Shown piece by piece: positions 1 through 8,376 of a DNA stretch of 27,286 nt; within the stretch, counting starts at the first letter, position 1, and every line of letters starts with the position of its first letter. Below the pieces are notes generated by a model. That model saw only the letters and a program-made list of their open reading frames with translations. It ran no database searches and had not been told where the DNA came from. This DNA comes from Flavobacteriales bacterium UBA2798 (GTDB lineage: Bacteria > Bacteroidota > Bacteroidia > Flavobacteriales_D > UBA2798). The position numbers and the translations under genes are program-made. The DNA lies in contig DEHO01000050.1 in the NCBI GenBank assembly GCA_002351955.1, positions 1,094 through 28,379 on the forward strand, in the 5' to 3' direction.

Positions 1-159
1 GCCAACATCGGCATCAGCCTGCCCGGTACCGGCGAGGTGCCGGTGGCGCCGGTCTACGTGGACGGTGAGAAAACCGTGACCCTGAAAGGCGACGGTATCG
101 CCATCGAGTTTCAGCGGATCGTGGACGATTACGTGGTCCGTCGCTACGGAACGGGGTGA
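1..159 (+). CDS. ispG: IspG (GcpE), 3' end only
   Basis: Frame 1 is open from the window edge to the TGA at 157-159 and encodes 52 residues. It begins ANIGISLPGTGE and continues with a PVYVDGEKTVTLKG segment. This matches, from memory, the C-terminal end of 4-hydroxy-3-methylbut-2-enyl diphosphate synthase, the [4Fe-4S] enzyme of the MEP isoprenoid pathway that converts the cyclic diphosphate MEcPP to HMBPP in the cytoplasm. In many members this tail follows the NGPGE iron-sulfur cluster motif, which would lie just outside the window. The stop codon overlaps the possible GTG start of the next gene, so the two may be co-transcribed. Only the tail is present, so the identification rests on a short segment. 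Confidence 0.75.
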   Translation, partial: ANIGISLPGTGEVPVAPVYVDGEKTVTLKGDGIAIEFQRIVDDYVVRRYGTG

Positions 160-1616
160 CGGCCGCGATGGATTCGGCCGCTGCGCCGCGGAATTCCCAG
201 CACAAGCTCGAAGATAATCTGCGGCATATCGTCAAGCTGCTGGAAAAACATCGTCTGGTCGAGACGATGGTGGACCGCGACCGCGCCAGTCCCCGCCACG
301 ATCTGATCGAGTCCTTGGTGCACCGCCAGCACCTGGTCGAGTTGCAGCTCAAGCTGCGCAGCCTGCACCCGGCGGATATCGCCTATATCCTCGAAGCCTT
401 GCCGCTGGATGACCGGCTGCTGGTCTGGCGGCAGATTCAGGACGACAGTGGCGGCGAGGTACTGTTGGAGGTATCCGACGCCGTGCGGGATTGGCTGATC
501 GAGGTGCTGGAACGGCCGGTGCTGGTGCGGGTGTTGAGCCAGCTCGACGCCGACGATTTGGCAGAACTGGTCGATGCGGTCGCCGAAGATGTGCTGGTGG
601 AGGTCTTGCAAACGCTGACCGCCCGCGATCGCGACTGGGTGCAAAGCACCATGGCTTACCTGGAGGATCGGGTGGGCCATTTGATGAGCCCAGACGTGTT
701 GACGGTGCGCGAGGGCCAACGGATCGAGCAGGTGTTGTGGTTGCTGCGTGGCCGCGACGATCTGCCGCCCAACACCGATAGCTTGTTCGTGGTGGATGCC
801 CGCCACCAGTGCAAGGGCGTGCTGCCGCTGCGGGCGCTGCTGCTCAACGATCCGGGCAAGCAGGTCGCTGAGCTGATGCTGGCCAATCCGGTGGTGTTTG
901 GCGCGAACGATTCCGCCGATGAAGCGGCGCGAGCTTTCGAACGCTACGATTTGATTTCGGCGCCGGTGATCAACGAGCGCGGCAAACTGGTCGGCCGACT
1001 GACGGTGGACGCGGTGATGGATTACATTCGCGAAGAGTCGGAAGAGGACGCCCTGAACATGGCTGGCCTGCAAGGCGACGAAGATCTGTTCGCGCCGATC
1101 TGGGCCAGCGCGCGCAACCGCTGGCTGTGGCTGGCCATCAACCTGTGTACCGCGTTCGTGGCCTCGCGGGCCATCGGCTTGTTCGAAGGAACCATTTCCC
1201 AGATCGTTGCCTTGGCAACCCTCATGCCCATCGTGGCCGGTATCGGCGGCAATTCCGGCAATCAGACCACCGCGCTGGTGGTGCGCGGTCTGGCGCTGGG
1301 TGAGATCACGCCGGAGAACACATGGCACCTGGTGTTCAAGGAGTTGGGTGTTGGGCTGTTGAACGGTGTCGCGTGGGGCGCAACGGTGGGGTTGTTTGCC
1401 TACTTGCTGTACTGGAACCTGCCGCTGGGGGGTGTAATGGCGGCGGCCATGCTGTTGAATCTGTTGTTGGCGGCACTGGTGGGTGTCGCCATTCCTCTGA
1501 CCTTGCACCGATTCGGCCGGGATCCGGCGATGGGATCGAGCGTGTTGCTGACCTTCATCACCGACGGCATGGGCTTTTTCATTTTTCTGGGGCTGGCGAC
1601 AGTGTGTTTGCTGTGA
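156..1616 (+). CDS. mgtE: Magnesium transporter MgtE
   Basis: This encodes a homodimeric Mg2+ channel/transporter of the inner membrane. The 486 residues (about 450 is usual) show the full MgtE layout: a charged helical MgtE-N domain at about 20-165, two CBS domains at about 175-230 and 240-295 that act as the cytosolic Mg2+ sensor, a connecting helix, and five hydrophobic segments from about 322 to the end. The pore signature GIGGNSGNQ lies at about 362-370 in a MPIVAGIGGNSGNQTTALVVRG context. The GTG start at 156 overlaps the ispG stop; the ATG at 168 is an equally good start and would give 482 residues. Most antisense frames across the gene are shadows. No Mg2+ riboswitch is visible because there is no leader. 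Identification is firm. Confidence 0.95.
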   Translation: MTAAMDSAAAPRNSQHKLEDNLRHIVKLLEKHRLVETMVDRDRASPRHDLIESLVHRQHLVELQLKLRSLHPADIAYILEALPLDDRLLVWRQIQDDSGGEVLLEVSDAVRDWLIEVLERPVLVRVLSQLDADDLAELVDAVAEDVLVEVLQTLTARDRDWVQSTMAYLEDRVGHLMSPDVLTVREGQRIEQVLWLLRGRDDLPPNTDSLFVVDARHQCKGVLPLRALLLNDPGKQVAELMLANPVVFGANDSADEAARAFERYDLISAPVINERGKLVGRLTVDAVMDYIREESEEDALNMAGLQGDEDLFAPIWASARNRWLWLAINLCTAFVASRAIGLFEGTISQIVALATLMPIVAGIGGNSGNQTTALVVRGLALGEITPENTWHLVFKELGVGLLNGVAWGATVGLFAYLLYWNLPLGGVMAAAMLLNLLLAALVGVAIPLTLHRFGRDPAMGSSVLLTFITDGMGFFIFLGLATVCLL

Positions 1617-1652
1617 CGTTTCCTGTCGAAATGGGTTGGAGAGTGTTGCCGC

Positions 1653-2177
1653 ATGAACCGGAATTTGTTCGCTGTCGCTTGTTGTGCCGCTTTGAGCGGA
1701 TGTGCCGCGCTGGAGCGTTTGCCGATTCCACCAGCCTCTGCAACGCCGCCGCCGCGCGTCGAGGAGATGGACGCAACCCATGCAGCCCCCCCAACGCCGG
1801 TGCCGCCAGACGCCGACCCGTCTAGCCCCGCGTTCGTCGAGGAACGGGCTCAGCAAGCCTACGAGACTGGCCGTTTGGATGTGGCGGAGGGATATTATTT
1901 GCAACTGATCCGGCTCAAGCCGAGAGAGGCGACCCCCTGGTTTCGACTGGGAAACCTGTACGCAGAGCAGGGACGCCTGGATTCGGCGGAGCGGGCGTAT
2001 CGAGAGGCGCTGCGCCGCCGCGACGACGCCAAGACGCTACACAATCTCGGGCTGGTGCAGGTGAAGCTGGGGGTAGGGGCCTTGCGCGAAGCCCAGAAAC
2101 GCTTGCCGCCGGATGAGTCGGCGCGGCGCGAAACTCGGGAGTTTTTGCGGGTTTTGCTGGAGGCGGTAGAGCAATAG
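1653..2177 (+). CDS. TPR-containing lipoprotein
   Basis: A 174-residue protein begins with a lipoprotein signal peptide. The N-terminus MNRNLFAVACCAALSGC has the lipobox LSGC with the lipidated cysteine at residue 17. A proline-rich linker (about 23-60) follows, then a helical region with tetratricopeptide-like repeats at about 66-135, including the segments ATPWFRLGNLYAEQGRLDSA and KTLHNLGLVQVKLG. It is probably anchored in the outer membrane facing the periplasm, where such small TPR lipoproteins serve as assembly or secretion adaptors; the partner is not evident. It starts 36 bases after mgtE on the same strand and may share its transcript. The specific function is unknown to me. Confidence 0.8.
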   Translation: MNRNLFAVACCAALSGCAALERLPIPPASATPPPRVEEMDATHAAPPTPVPPDADPSSPAFVEERAQQAYETGRLDVAEGYYLQLIRLKPREATPWFRLGNLYAEQGRLDSAERAYREALRRRDDAKTLHNLGLVQVKLGVGALREAQKRLPPDESARRETREFLRVLLEAVEQ

Positions 2178-2328
2178 CGCAGGAACGACGAGGAGATTGT
2201 CACCAGTCGAGGTAACCGAACCTGGATTGCGCAAACGTAAAACCCGGCGGTGTCGATGGTCCCGACGGGCCAGCGCCACAGACGCCCGCGCCAGTCTCGG
2301 GCTTTTCCATCCTGAGAGGGACCGTTCC

Positions 2329-4992
2329 ATGACGATCCGCACTCTGCGGTCGATGTTCAACCCGAACTCCATCGCGGTTCTGGGACGAGATCGCCAAGAC
2401 GATGCCCCAGCGGCACTGCTGGTGCGCAACCTGATCGATGCCGGGTTCCGGGGACCGGTCTTGCCGGTCAACCCGCATCGTCACGCGGTATCCGGAGTGC
2501 TCGCGTACCGAAACGTGGCCAACCTGCCCGAGCCGCCCGAATTGGCTATTCTCGCGACGCCGCTGGCGGAGAGCCCCGCGCTCATCGACGAGCTGGGCGC
2601 CAAAGGGAGCCGAGCCATTTTGCTGATCGGCGACGAATCGTCGGCGGCCGACCAAGCGGACGCCGCCCTGCGGGCGCGCGCCTTGGCTATTGCCAAAGCC
2701 CATCGAATACGCCTCCTGGGGCCGGATCGATTCGGAATGGCGATACCAGCATACCGCATCAATGCCGCCCTCGGCCGCACGCCGCCGATCTCGGGTCCGG
2801 TCAGCGTGGTTACCCAATCCTCCACGATGATGCGGGCCATCATCCATTGGGGCCATGCGCGCAATATCGGCTTCTCTCACCTCATCTCGCTCGGCGACCG
2901 GTGGGACGTGGAAGCCAGCGATCTGCTCGATTATTTGGCGCGGGATGCCCGAACCCGAGCCGTTCTCCTTTACTTGGAGAGCGTCCCGAACCCGCGTCGC
3001 TTTTTGTCGGCCGCACGGGCAGCGGCGCGAGTCAAACCGGTGATCGCACTCAAGCCACCGGGCGCGAGCGATACCGACGAGGCTATTTTCGATGCCGCCA
3101 TCCGCCGGGTCGGCATGTTGCGCGTCGATACCATGGATCACTGGTTTGGCGCCGTCAAAGCGCTGACTTTCGGTCGGCCGGATCGAGAGGACCGCCTGTT
3201 CGTTCTGGGCAACAGCCACAGCATCGGGCTAATGGCGGGAACCATGCTGGGCGGGGCGGGCGGGCGATTGGCGACGATCGGCCCGGCCACGCGCGACGAG
3301 TTGGCCCAAGTCGTTCCGGGCCACACCATCGGCAATCCGCTGGATTTGGGGAATCGCGCCGGCTTCCGGGAGTATGACCGGGCGCTGGAAGCGTTGCTGA
3401 GGGAATCCGAGGTGGGCGGTCTCCTTATCGTCCATGTGCCGGTGTCGCCAGACTCGGATGGAGAAGTTGCTCGGGCGATCATCGCCCGGACCACCGGAAG
3501 CCATCGCCCCGTCACGGTCAGTTGGGTCGGCGCCACCGCTAGCTCGCCGGTCTGGCAATCTTTTCAAGACGCCGGCATCCCTACCTACCGCACGCCCGAG
3601 GAAGCCGTCTGGTCCTGTCTCCAACTGGCGGAATACGCCCGTAACCAATCGCTGTTGATAGAGACCCCTTCGTCTGTCCCCGAAACGTTCGCACCGGACC
3701 CGGCGACCGCGCACCGGGTCATCGCCGCTGCCTTGGCCACCGGCCAAGACCCCCTGAATATCCAAGCAACCCGCGAATTGTTGACGGCTTATCGAATCCC
3801 GCTCATCGATACTCGCTTTGCCGCGACGCCGGCGGCGGCGGCTCGATTGGCGACCGAGATCGGCGGGCGCGTGGCTTTGAAGATCTTTTCCTCGCAGATC
3901 GCCAATCGCGCCGATATTGGGGGCGTGGCTCTAGGACTCGAAGGGCCGCAAGAAGTGCTGGAAGCGGCGGCCGCAATGCTGCGACGAGTCCAAACCCTGC
4001 TACCGGATGCCGCCATCGAAGGTTTCGCCGTGCAGCCAATGCTATCCCGGCAGGGCGCCTACGAGATCGCCATCGGAGTGCGAACCGGCCGCGATTTCAA
4101 AGCCGGAGGGCCGGTGCTGTACTTTGGTCATGGCGGCACCGAAATCGGGGTGATCGATGATCTGGCTTTCGCCTTGCCTCCGCTCAACATGCATCTGGCG
4201 CGGGAATTGATGGCCCGAACCCGGATTTACGCGAAGTTGCGCGACAATCCGGGCCGTCCCGTCGATTTGGATGCGCTCGCCATGACCCTAATCAAGGTCT
4301 CGCAGATGGTGGTCGACTTAGGCGAACTGGTCGAGTTGGATATCAACCCCTTGTGGGTCGGACGGGCAGGAGTTCTTGCCCTGAACGCCCGCGCCCGCGT
4401 CGCGCCGGCATCGGGTCCGGCCACCGAGCGGCTGGCGATTCACCCTTATCCCAAGGAGCTAGAGCAAACCGTCGAGATGCCGGATGGGCGCTCTTTGCTT
4501 CTGCGGCCTATCTTGCCGGAGGACGAGCCCGCTCTCCAAGCGATGGTTGGCCGGATGCCCCCCGAGGATGTTCGCTGGCGATTTTTTCAATCTTTCAAAG
4601 AGTTGCCACGCGATATGGCAGCCAGACTGACCCAGTTGGACTACGATCGCGAGATGAGGCTGGTTTTGGCCGGGCCGGGGGTGGCCGGCGAGGCGGCACT
4701 GTGGGGAGTGGCCGACATCAGCGCCGATCCCGATTTGGAAGAGGCTGAGTTCGCCATCGCTTTGGATCGCCGCTTGACCGGCCAAGGCTTGGGTTCGTTC
4801 TTGATGCGCCAGATCATCGCTTACGCCCGGCAGCGAGGTATTCGAGAGATTTTTGGCGACGTGATGGACGACAACGAGCCGATGCTGCGGCTCGGCCGGA
4901 TGCTAGGGTTCGCTGCCGAACCTTATCCGGGCGATCCGCATCTCGTCCGCATCCGCTTGGCGCTTTCCCCGGAACGAGCGTCGCCGCCGTAG
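2329..4992 (+). CDS. PatZ-like protein acyltransferase (dead acyl-CoA synthetase plus GNAT)
   Basis: I chose ATG 2329 because GAGAGGGA lies a few bases upstream and the product begins MTIRTLRSMFNPNSIAVLG, the usual start of the family; the 44 codons before it look non-coding. The 887 residues match E. coli PatZ (about 886). Domain order is a CoA-binding Rossmann domain (about 1-130), succinyl-CoA-ligase-like domains (about 150-455), an ATP-grasp domain (about 475-700) and a C-terminal GNAT domain (about 703-885) whose acetyl-CoA loop reads TGQGLGSFLM near 815-825. Family members acetylate lysines of metabolic enzymes such as acetyl-CoA synthetase. The segment GASDTDEAIFDAA (about 245-257) replaces the SHTGALAG stretch of active ADP-forming synthetases, so the phospho-histidine is absent, as in PatZ. 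The substrate cannot be read from sequence. Confidence 0.88.
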   Translation: MTIRTLRSMFNPNSIAVLGRDRQDDAPAALLVRNLIDAGFRGPVLPVNPHRHAVSGVLAYRNVANLPEPPELAILATPLAESPALIDELGAKGSRAILLIGDESSAADQADAALRARALAIAKAHRIRLLGPDRFGMAIPAYRINAALGRTPPISGPVSVVTQSSTMMRAIIHWGHARNIGFSHLISLGDRWDVEASDLLDYLARDARTRAVLLYLESVPNPRRFLSAARAAARVKPVIALKPPGASDTDEAIFDAAIRRVGMLRVDTMDHWFGAVKALTFGRPDREDRLFVLGNSHSIGLMAGTMLGGAGGRLATIGPATRDELAQVVPGHTIGNPLDLGNRAGFREYDRALEALLRESEVGGLLIVHVPVSPDSDGEVARAIIARTTGSHRPVTVSWVGATASSPVWQSFQDAGIPTYRTPEEAVWSCLQLAEYARNQSLLIETPSSVPETFAPDPATAHRVIAAALATGQDPLNIQATRELLTAYRIPLIDTRFAATPAAAARLATEIGGRVALKIFSSQIANRADIGGVALGLEGPQEVLEAAAAMLRRVQTLLPDAAIEGFAVQPMLSRQGAYEIAIGVRTGRDFKAGGPVLYFGHGGTEIGVIDDLAFALPPLNMHLARELMARTRIYAKLRDNPGRPVDLDALAMTLIKVSQMVVDLGELVELDINPLWVGRAGVLALNARARVAPASGPATERLAIHPYPKELEQTVEMPDGRSLLLRPILPEDEPALQAMVGRMPPEDVRWRFFQSFKELPRDMAARLTQLDYDREMRLVLAGPGVAGEAALWGVADISADPDLEEAEFAIALDRRLTGQGLGSFLMRQIIAYARQRGIREIFGDVMDDNEPMLRLGRMLGFAAEPYPGDPHLVRIRLALSPERASPP

Positions 4993-5392
4993 CCAGTTTG
5001 GATCCTGACGGCGGTCATTACCGTTTCGGGGTTGGCCGGGAATAGTCGATCATACCGCCTGGTACCGCCTGTCGATCCGTCGCCCGCCGAACAATAACCA
5101 TTTGCATTTGTTGGTTTCTACGCTATATCTAACAAATTCGGAGGGCGTTCCCGCGAGAATGGCGCCCGATCCGAGAACGGACGGGTATGGACAGTCAACC
5201 ACGACCGGCGGGCGCATCGCCCACATCGCCCGTGGCCTGGCCGGTTGCCATCGACCTCTCGGCACATGATGGCATCGCGGCTAAATTGACCTGATTGAAT
5301 TACCTCGGAGATCGATCATCGCGACCCGCGACGAAGAACGGCAGCATCGCCCTCGGCATCCGGCGCTACGCTGGATTGGCCATGCCCTCGGT
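4993..5392 (+). other. Intergenic region, no supported gene
   Basis: About 400 bases without a convincing coding frame. A locally AT-rich patch around 5098-5140 contains a possible sigma-70 promoter reading rightwards: TTGCAT at 5102-5107 and TATATC at 5124-5129, with a 16-base spacer. It could serve the membrane protein that follows, but the match is only partial. From 5285 the frame of the downstream gene is open, so its true start may lie within this region. Confidence 0.35.
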
Positions 5393-5911
5393 ATGGCCTA
5401 TGTGCTGGTCACCCTGCTGTTCGGGCCGATTCGGTCGCTGGCCCGCAAGCTGGAGCGGCAGCAAATTGTCCAGCGCTACGAGCGCCGGGTCGCGGCCTTT
5501 CCCCCGGCGGCGGGACTATCGCTGTCGCTGCTGTCGCTGGTTTTGCTGGAGCTTTCCAAGATCGCGGTTCTGCTGAGCTACCGTTTTGCGGGACTACCGG
5601 GAGCGGTCGCGACGATGTTCTGCGCCAAGGCTGGCATTGGCTATTTCGCCCACGTCACCTGGCGGGCGGCCCGCCCGAAAGTGATCGCGGCCTATCCGTG
5701 GGCGGCGCGAGCGGATGCTTGGGTCGGTGCTCAACTGGTGCAACTGCGCGGGTTTCGCGACCGCTGGCTGGGCTATCTTCACCACCGCGCTTGGTATCCT
5801 GGCGCCGTCGCCGCGCTCGCGCGACTGCGACAGTACGCCACCGGCGTGGCCAGATGGATCAAGGATAAATTGACAACCGCGTTCGACTCGGCAACCCGAA
5901 AAGAGGGCTGA
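5393..5911 (+). CDS. Small membrane protein of unknown function
   Basis: The 172-residue product has a hydrophobic start (MAYVLVTLLFGPI), a basic stretch (about 16-34) and a strongly hydrophobic segment at about 39-75 that could form one or two membrane helices, followed by an Arg/Trp-rich C-terminal half. I do not recognise the family. No Shine-Dalgarno site precedes ATG 5393, and the frame stays open upstream to 5285 with plausible codons (reading DEERQHRPRHPALRWIGHAL just before the methionine). Translation may therefore begin at a non-ATG codon such as CTG 5291, or the start may have been damaged. The high GC content at third positions supports coding. It stands alone between the PatZ-like gene and the YidD homologue. 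Confidence 0.55.
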   Translation: MAYVLVTLLFGPIRSLARKLERQQIVQRYERRVAAFPPAAGLSLSLLSLVLLELSKIAVLLSYRFAGLPGAVATMFCAKAGIGYFAHVTWRAARPKVIAAYPWAARADAWVGAQLVQLRGFRDRWLGYLHHRAWYPGAVAALARLRQYATGVARWIKDKLTTAFDSATRKEG

Positions 5912-6081
5912 CGCCCGGCAAGTTCACGCCGCCGTATCGGAGCCACCAATAGCCCCGATCAAAACCGGGCAGGCAGAAACGGGCAAGATGGCGGTAGCCT
6001 AGACGTTCGAGTGGTGCTATCGCTAGTGCGAGAGGATTCGATGCTGGCAATGATTCTCAGCAACCCCGAGTCGGGAAGGCG

Positions 6082-6438
6082 ATGAAAGGGCTTGATCGTT
6101 TTGCCTTGGCGGCGATCTCGTGCTACCAACGCCATCTCTCGCCCCATAAAGGATTCCGTTGCGCCCACGGGGTCTTGCACGGTGGACCGTCCTGCTCGGA
6201 GTCTGCCCGCCAAGCTATCGCAGCGGTTGGGTTTTGGCGTGCCTTGCCCATCGTTCGCGCTCAGTTGCGGGCCTGTCGGGCAGCGGCGACGTACCTCGCC
6301 CACCGCCGGAAAGACGGCGAAGATCGGCGGAAGCGCCGGCGCAACGGCGCTTTGGACTGCCTGCCTGATGCTTGTCCGATAGATGCCTGTCCCGATCAAT
6401 GCGTGCCGGACTCTTGCGTTCGACTGGGTGGTCGGTGA
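6082..6438 (+). CDS. yidD: YidD-family membrane insertion efficiency factor with Cys-rich tail
   Basis: The 118-residue product matches the short YidD/DUF37 family, which sits at the inner membrane and helps the YidC/Sec insertion machinery. The family pattern is visible: a short amphipathic start, ISCYQRHLSPHKGFRC (about 12-27), then GGPSCSESARQAI (about 34-46) where most members have PTCSEYA, and an Arg-rich helix. YidD is usually 70-90 residues; here an Arg/Lys-rich stretch (about 72-86) and a tail with five closely spaced cysteines (about 93-112) are added. The usual rpmH-rnpA-yidD-yidC neighbourhood is absent, so this is probably a paralogue rather than the housekeeping copy. Upstream bases GGGAAGGCG may act as a weak ribosome site. 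Confidence 0.72.
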   Translation: MKGLDRFALAAISCYQRHLSPHKGFRCAHGVLHGGPSCSESARQAIAAVGFWRALPIVRAQLRACRAAATYLAHRRKDGEDRRKRRRNGALDCLPDACPIDACPDQCVPDSCVRLGGR

Positions 6439-6512
6439 TGGGCAACGTACCAGGGCATCGGGGTTACCTCCCTGTGTTTCACTCCCTCCGCCGCGTCGAT
6501 AGCGCGCTCGAC

Positions 6513-6536
6513 ACGCTATTCCTCAGGGAATAGCGT
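6513..6536. terminator. Perfect 10-bp hairpin between convergent genes
   Basis: ACGCTATTCC (6513-6522) and GGAATAGCGT (6527-6536) are exact inverted copies around a TCAG loop. The hairpin lies over the stop codon of the patatin gene and 75 bases past the end of the YidD homologue, so it could stop transcription from both directions. No T-run follows on either strand, so intrinsic termination is not certain. Confidence 0.4.
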
Positions 6537-7677
6537 CTTGCGGCCAAGTCTTTGCCCGCGCATCAGCCCACAGCTCCAGAAACATTCTGCCGCGCGCTGC
6601 GCCGTGTTCCCGCAAATCCCTCACGAAAGCCGGATCGCGATTGAACTTGCTCGCGACGTCGAGTTCGGCCTTGTCCGGTGCCATGGTGATCGCGAAAATG
6701 TCGATGGGCTTCTTTCCTTTGACGAATTCGTCGTTGGGATATTTTTCGATCCAATCGTTCACTTTCTGGATGAAGCGGAGTTCCTGGTTGAGCGATAGAT
6801 TCCCGGACAATTCGTTCCGGCGATCCTCGATTTCGCCTAACAGGTTGGGTTCCTTCTCGCGTTTTTGCGGGTTGATCCGGATCACCCAGATTTCGTCGGG
6901 AACATCCTCGATCTCTTTTTTACCTGCGACGAATTCCCGCACGGGCGGATTTTGCGAGAACAGGCCGTCCCAGTAGAGAGGGTCTTGGCCGTAGTCGTTT
7001 TTGAGGCCAGGAATTTTCTGCGCCCGCCGGATGTCCGGCAGGGTTCCCGACGCCGCGACGGCCTCGTAGCTGATCGGGCGGGCGTCCGGTCCCTTGCGCG
7101 AATCGTGCGAGTCAAATACTTCGAACTTCCCGCTCAAAATCTCCACGGCTCCAACTAGTAGCCGCGGCTTTTTTCCGCACCCTTGGATTCTGGAAAAGTC
7201 GGGCGCGCAGGTTTCGAGCAATCGCCCGAAATCGTAATACTCCGGGCGGATTTCGCCCAAATCCAACCCTGGCAAAAACGAGTTTTCCAGCGCGGACCAG
7301 CCGTGAAGCGCGGTCATCAGCCAATCGTAGAAAACGGGCGGTGCCGGTGGTTTGAAGCTCAATCCGGTCCCTTGTAGCTTGAAGGCAAACTGAGCGAAAT
7401 GGTTCATGCCCAACTCTCCGCTCTTTCGCGCCTGGAAGGTATCCCACAGGCCGTTCAAAGCTTTCCGCGCTTCGGCGAAAGGATTTTGTTTCGCGCCCAG
7501 CAGGCCGTACCACACCATGAACGCGTTCAAGGCACCGGCCGACGTGCCGCTCAAGCCGACGATGTCGAAGCGCTTCGCTTCCGCTTTCAGCAGGATCTGG
7601 TCCAAAACCCCGCAAGTGAATGCGCCATGAATCCCGCCACCTTGGCAAGCGATGGCAATCTTTCTCGGTTGTTCCAT
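6523..7677 (-). CDS. Patatin-like phospholipase
   Basis: Start chosen at ATG 7677 because AAGGAGAA stands just upstream on the minus strand and the product then begins MEQPRKIAIACQGGG; 13 more upstream codons are open but lack a ribosome site. The 384 residues carry all patatin hallmarks: oxyanion loop GGGIHG (13-18), nucleophile elbow GTSAG with Ser46, and the dyad aspartate in WDGLF (Asp237). Patatins hydrolyse acyl esters of phospholipids using a Ser-Asp dyad. There is no signal peptide, so the enzyme is cytoplasmic or exported by a non-Sec route. The gene is isolated, with a long divergent leader. A role in lipid turnover or as an effector is possible; nothing nearby decides this. Confidence 0.9.
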   Translation of the reverse strand: MEQPRKIAIACQGGGIHGAFTCGVLDQILLKAEAKRFDIVGLSGTSAGALNAFMVWYGLLGAKQNPFAEARKALNGLWDTFQARKSGELGMNHFAQFAFKLQGTGLSFKPPAPPVFYDWLMTALHGWSALENSFLPGLDLGEIRPEYYDFGRLLETCAPDFSRIQGCGKKPRLLVGAVEILSGKFEVFDSHDSRKGPDARPISYEAVAASGTLPDIRRAQKIPGLKNDYGQDPLYWDGLFSQNPPVREFVAGKKEIEDVPDEIWVIRINPQKREKEPNLLGEIEDRRNELSGNLSLNQELRFIQKVNDWIEKYPNDEFVKGKKPIDIFAITMAPDKAELDVASKFNRDPAFVRDLREHGAARGRMFLELWADARAKTWPQDAIP

Positions 7678-7881
7678 GATCGTTCTCCTTCGATACGGTT
7701 CGTGCGTTGCCGACATATGGGCGGCATGCGTGGGAGCCGGATGCTTTGGAAGGCGATATTGCCGATGGAGACCTGCTCTATCGTTCTCGAAGCGCCGATT
7801 GCTATCTCGTCGTTTTTGCCGCCGTCCTCTTGCGATTTTCCGGCTCGCGTTTAGCCATGCATCTAGCCTCCAAGTTGCTTA

Positions 7882-7901
7882 ACTATAACCATAATTATAG
7901 T
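7882..7901. promoter_or_regulatory. AT-rich inverted repeat, possible operator or promoter
   Basis: ACTATAA (7882-7888) and TTATAGT (7895-7901) are exact inverted arms around CCATAA. This is the most AT-rich spot in a GC-rich neighbourhood. The right arm contains TATAGT on the plus strand and TATAAT on the minus strand, both close to a -10 box, but no good -35 is found at a proper spacing. It could bind a dimeric regulator. Confidence 0.3.
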
Positions 7902-8232
7902 GTGCTATTGCCGTGCCAGCACGTTTAGACAAGGCGAAATAATGACAAGAAGCATCGTCGAAGCCCGTTTTCGTATCGCTGCGTGGCTGCGCACAAACAG
8001 GACGAGCTTCAAAGTTAAACCGGTCGTTTCTTTTCGAAACCGGGAAGCTTTTCAAAATGGCATAGGGGCCGTCTGGCGTTCGCGTCGATTTCTCGATCGT
8101 CGCCCGTATCGGTAGGGCGTGGCTTGGATTCGGTTCGAGTCAACGTATCGAGATCGAACGGGTTGTGCTGCGCGCCGTGGCATAGAACATGCTGAATGAA
8201 CGATAGCCAGCCGACATTTCTCCGCCCTAACG

Positions 8233-8253
8233 GAAACGGTCGTGCACCGTTTC
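8233..8253. repeat. Perfect 8-bp hairpin upstream of the barrel-like gene
   Basis: GAAACGGT (8233-8240) and ACCGTTTC (8246-8253) pair exactly around a CGTGC loop. It lies about 120 bases before ATG 8377. No T-run follows, so it is more likely an operator or leader structure than a terminator. Function unknown. Confidence 0.35.
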
Positions 8254-8376
8254 GCTCCGCACGGGCGGCGGTGAGGTGCCGGCGATCAAGAACCTTTTTT
8301 GTTTCGACCGCCGTTCCCGTTTTGGCGACGCCGGAGCGCCGGGCGTTTCGGTCGAAAAACCGGAGAGGAATTTGCG

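Larger units (their letters stand above)
7678..8376. other. Long divergent intergenic region
   Basis: Roughly 700 bases between the leftward patatin gene and the rightward beta-barrel-like gene. I see no frame with convincing codon use. It holds an AT-rich inverted repeat (7882-7901) and a perfect hairpin (8233-8253), listed separately, and probably the promoters of both genes. Confidence 0.4.

Noticed and set aside
144..1904. 586-codon leftward open frame
   Set aside because: It lies antisense to mgtE and the lipoprotein gene, is full of His, Gln and Arg with no recognisable domain, and mirrors the GC-rich codons of the real genes.
2197..2328. Extended start of the PatZ-like gene at 2197
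   Set aside because: The 44 extra codons are Arg-rich and unlike any family member, and a good ribosome site stands before ATG 2329.
2200..3219. 339-codon leftward open frame
   Set aside because: Antisense to the PatZ-like gene, Arg/Gly-rich, with no domain; a shadow of GC-rich coding DNA.
5295..5576. 93-codon rightward frame starting TTG
   Set aside because: It is rich in Arg, Ser and Trp, overlaps the better membrane-protein frame, and shows no family resemblance.
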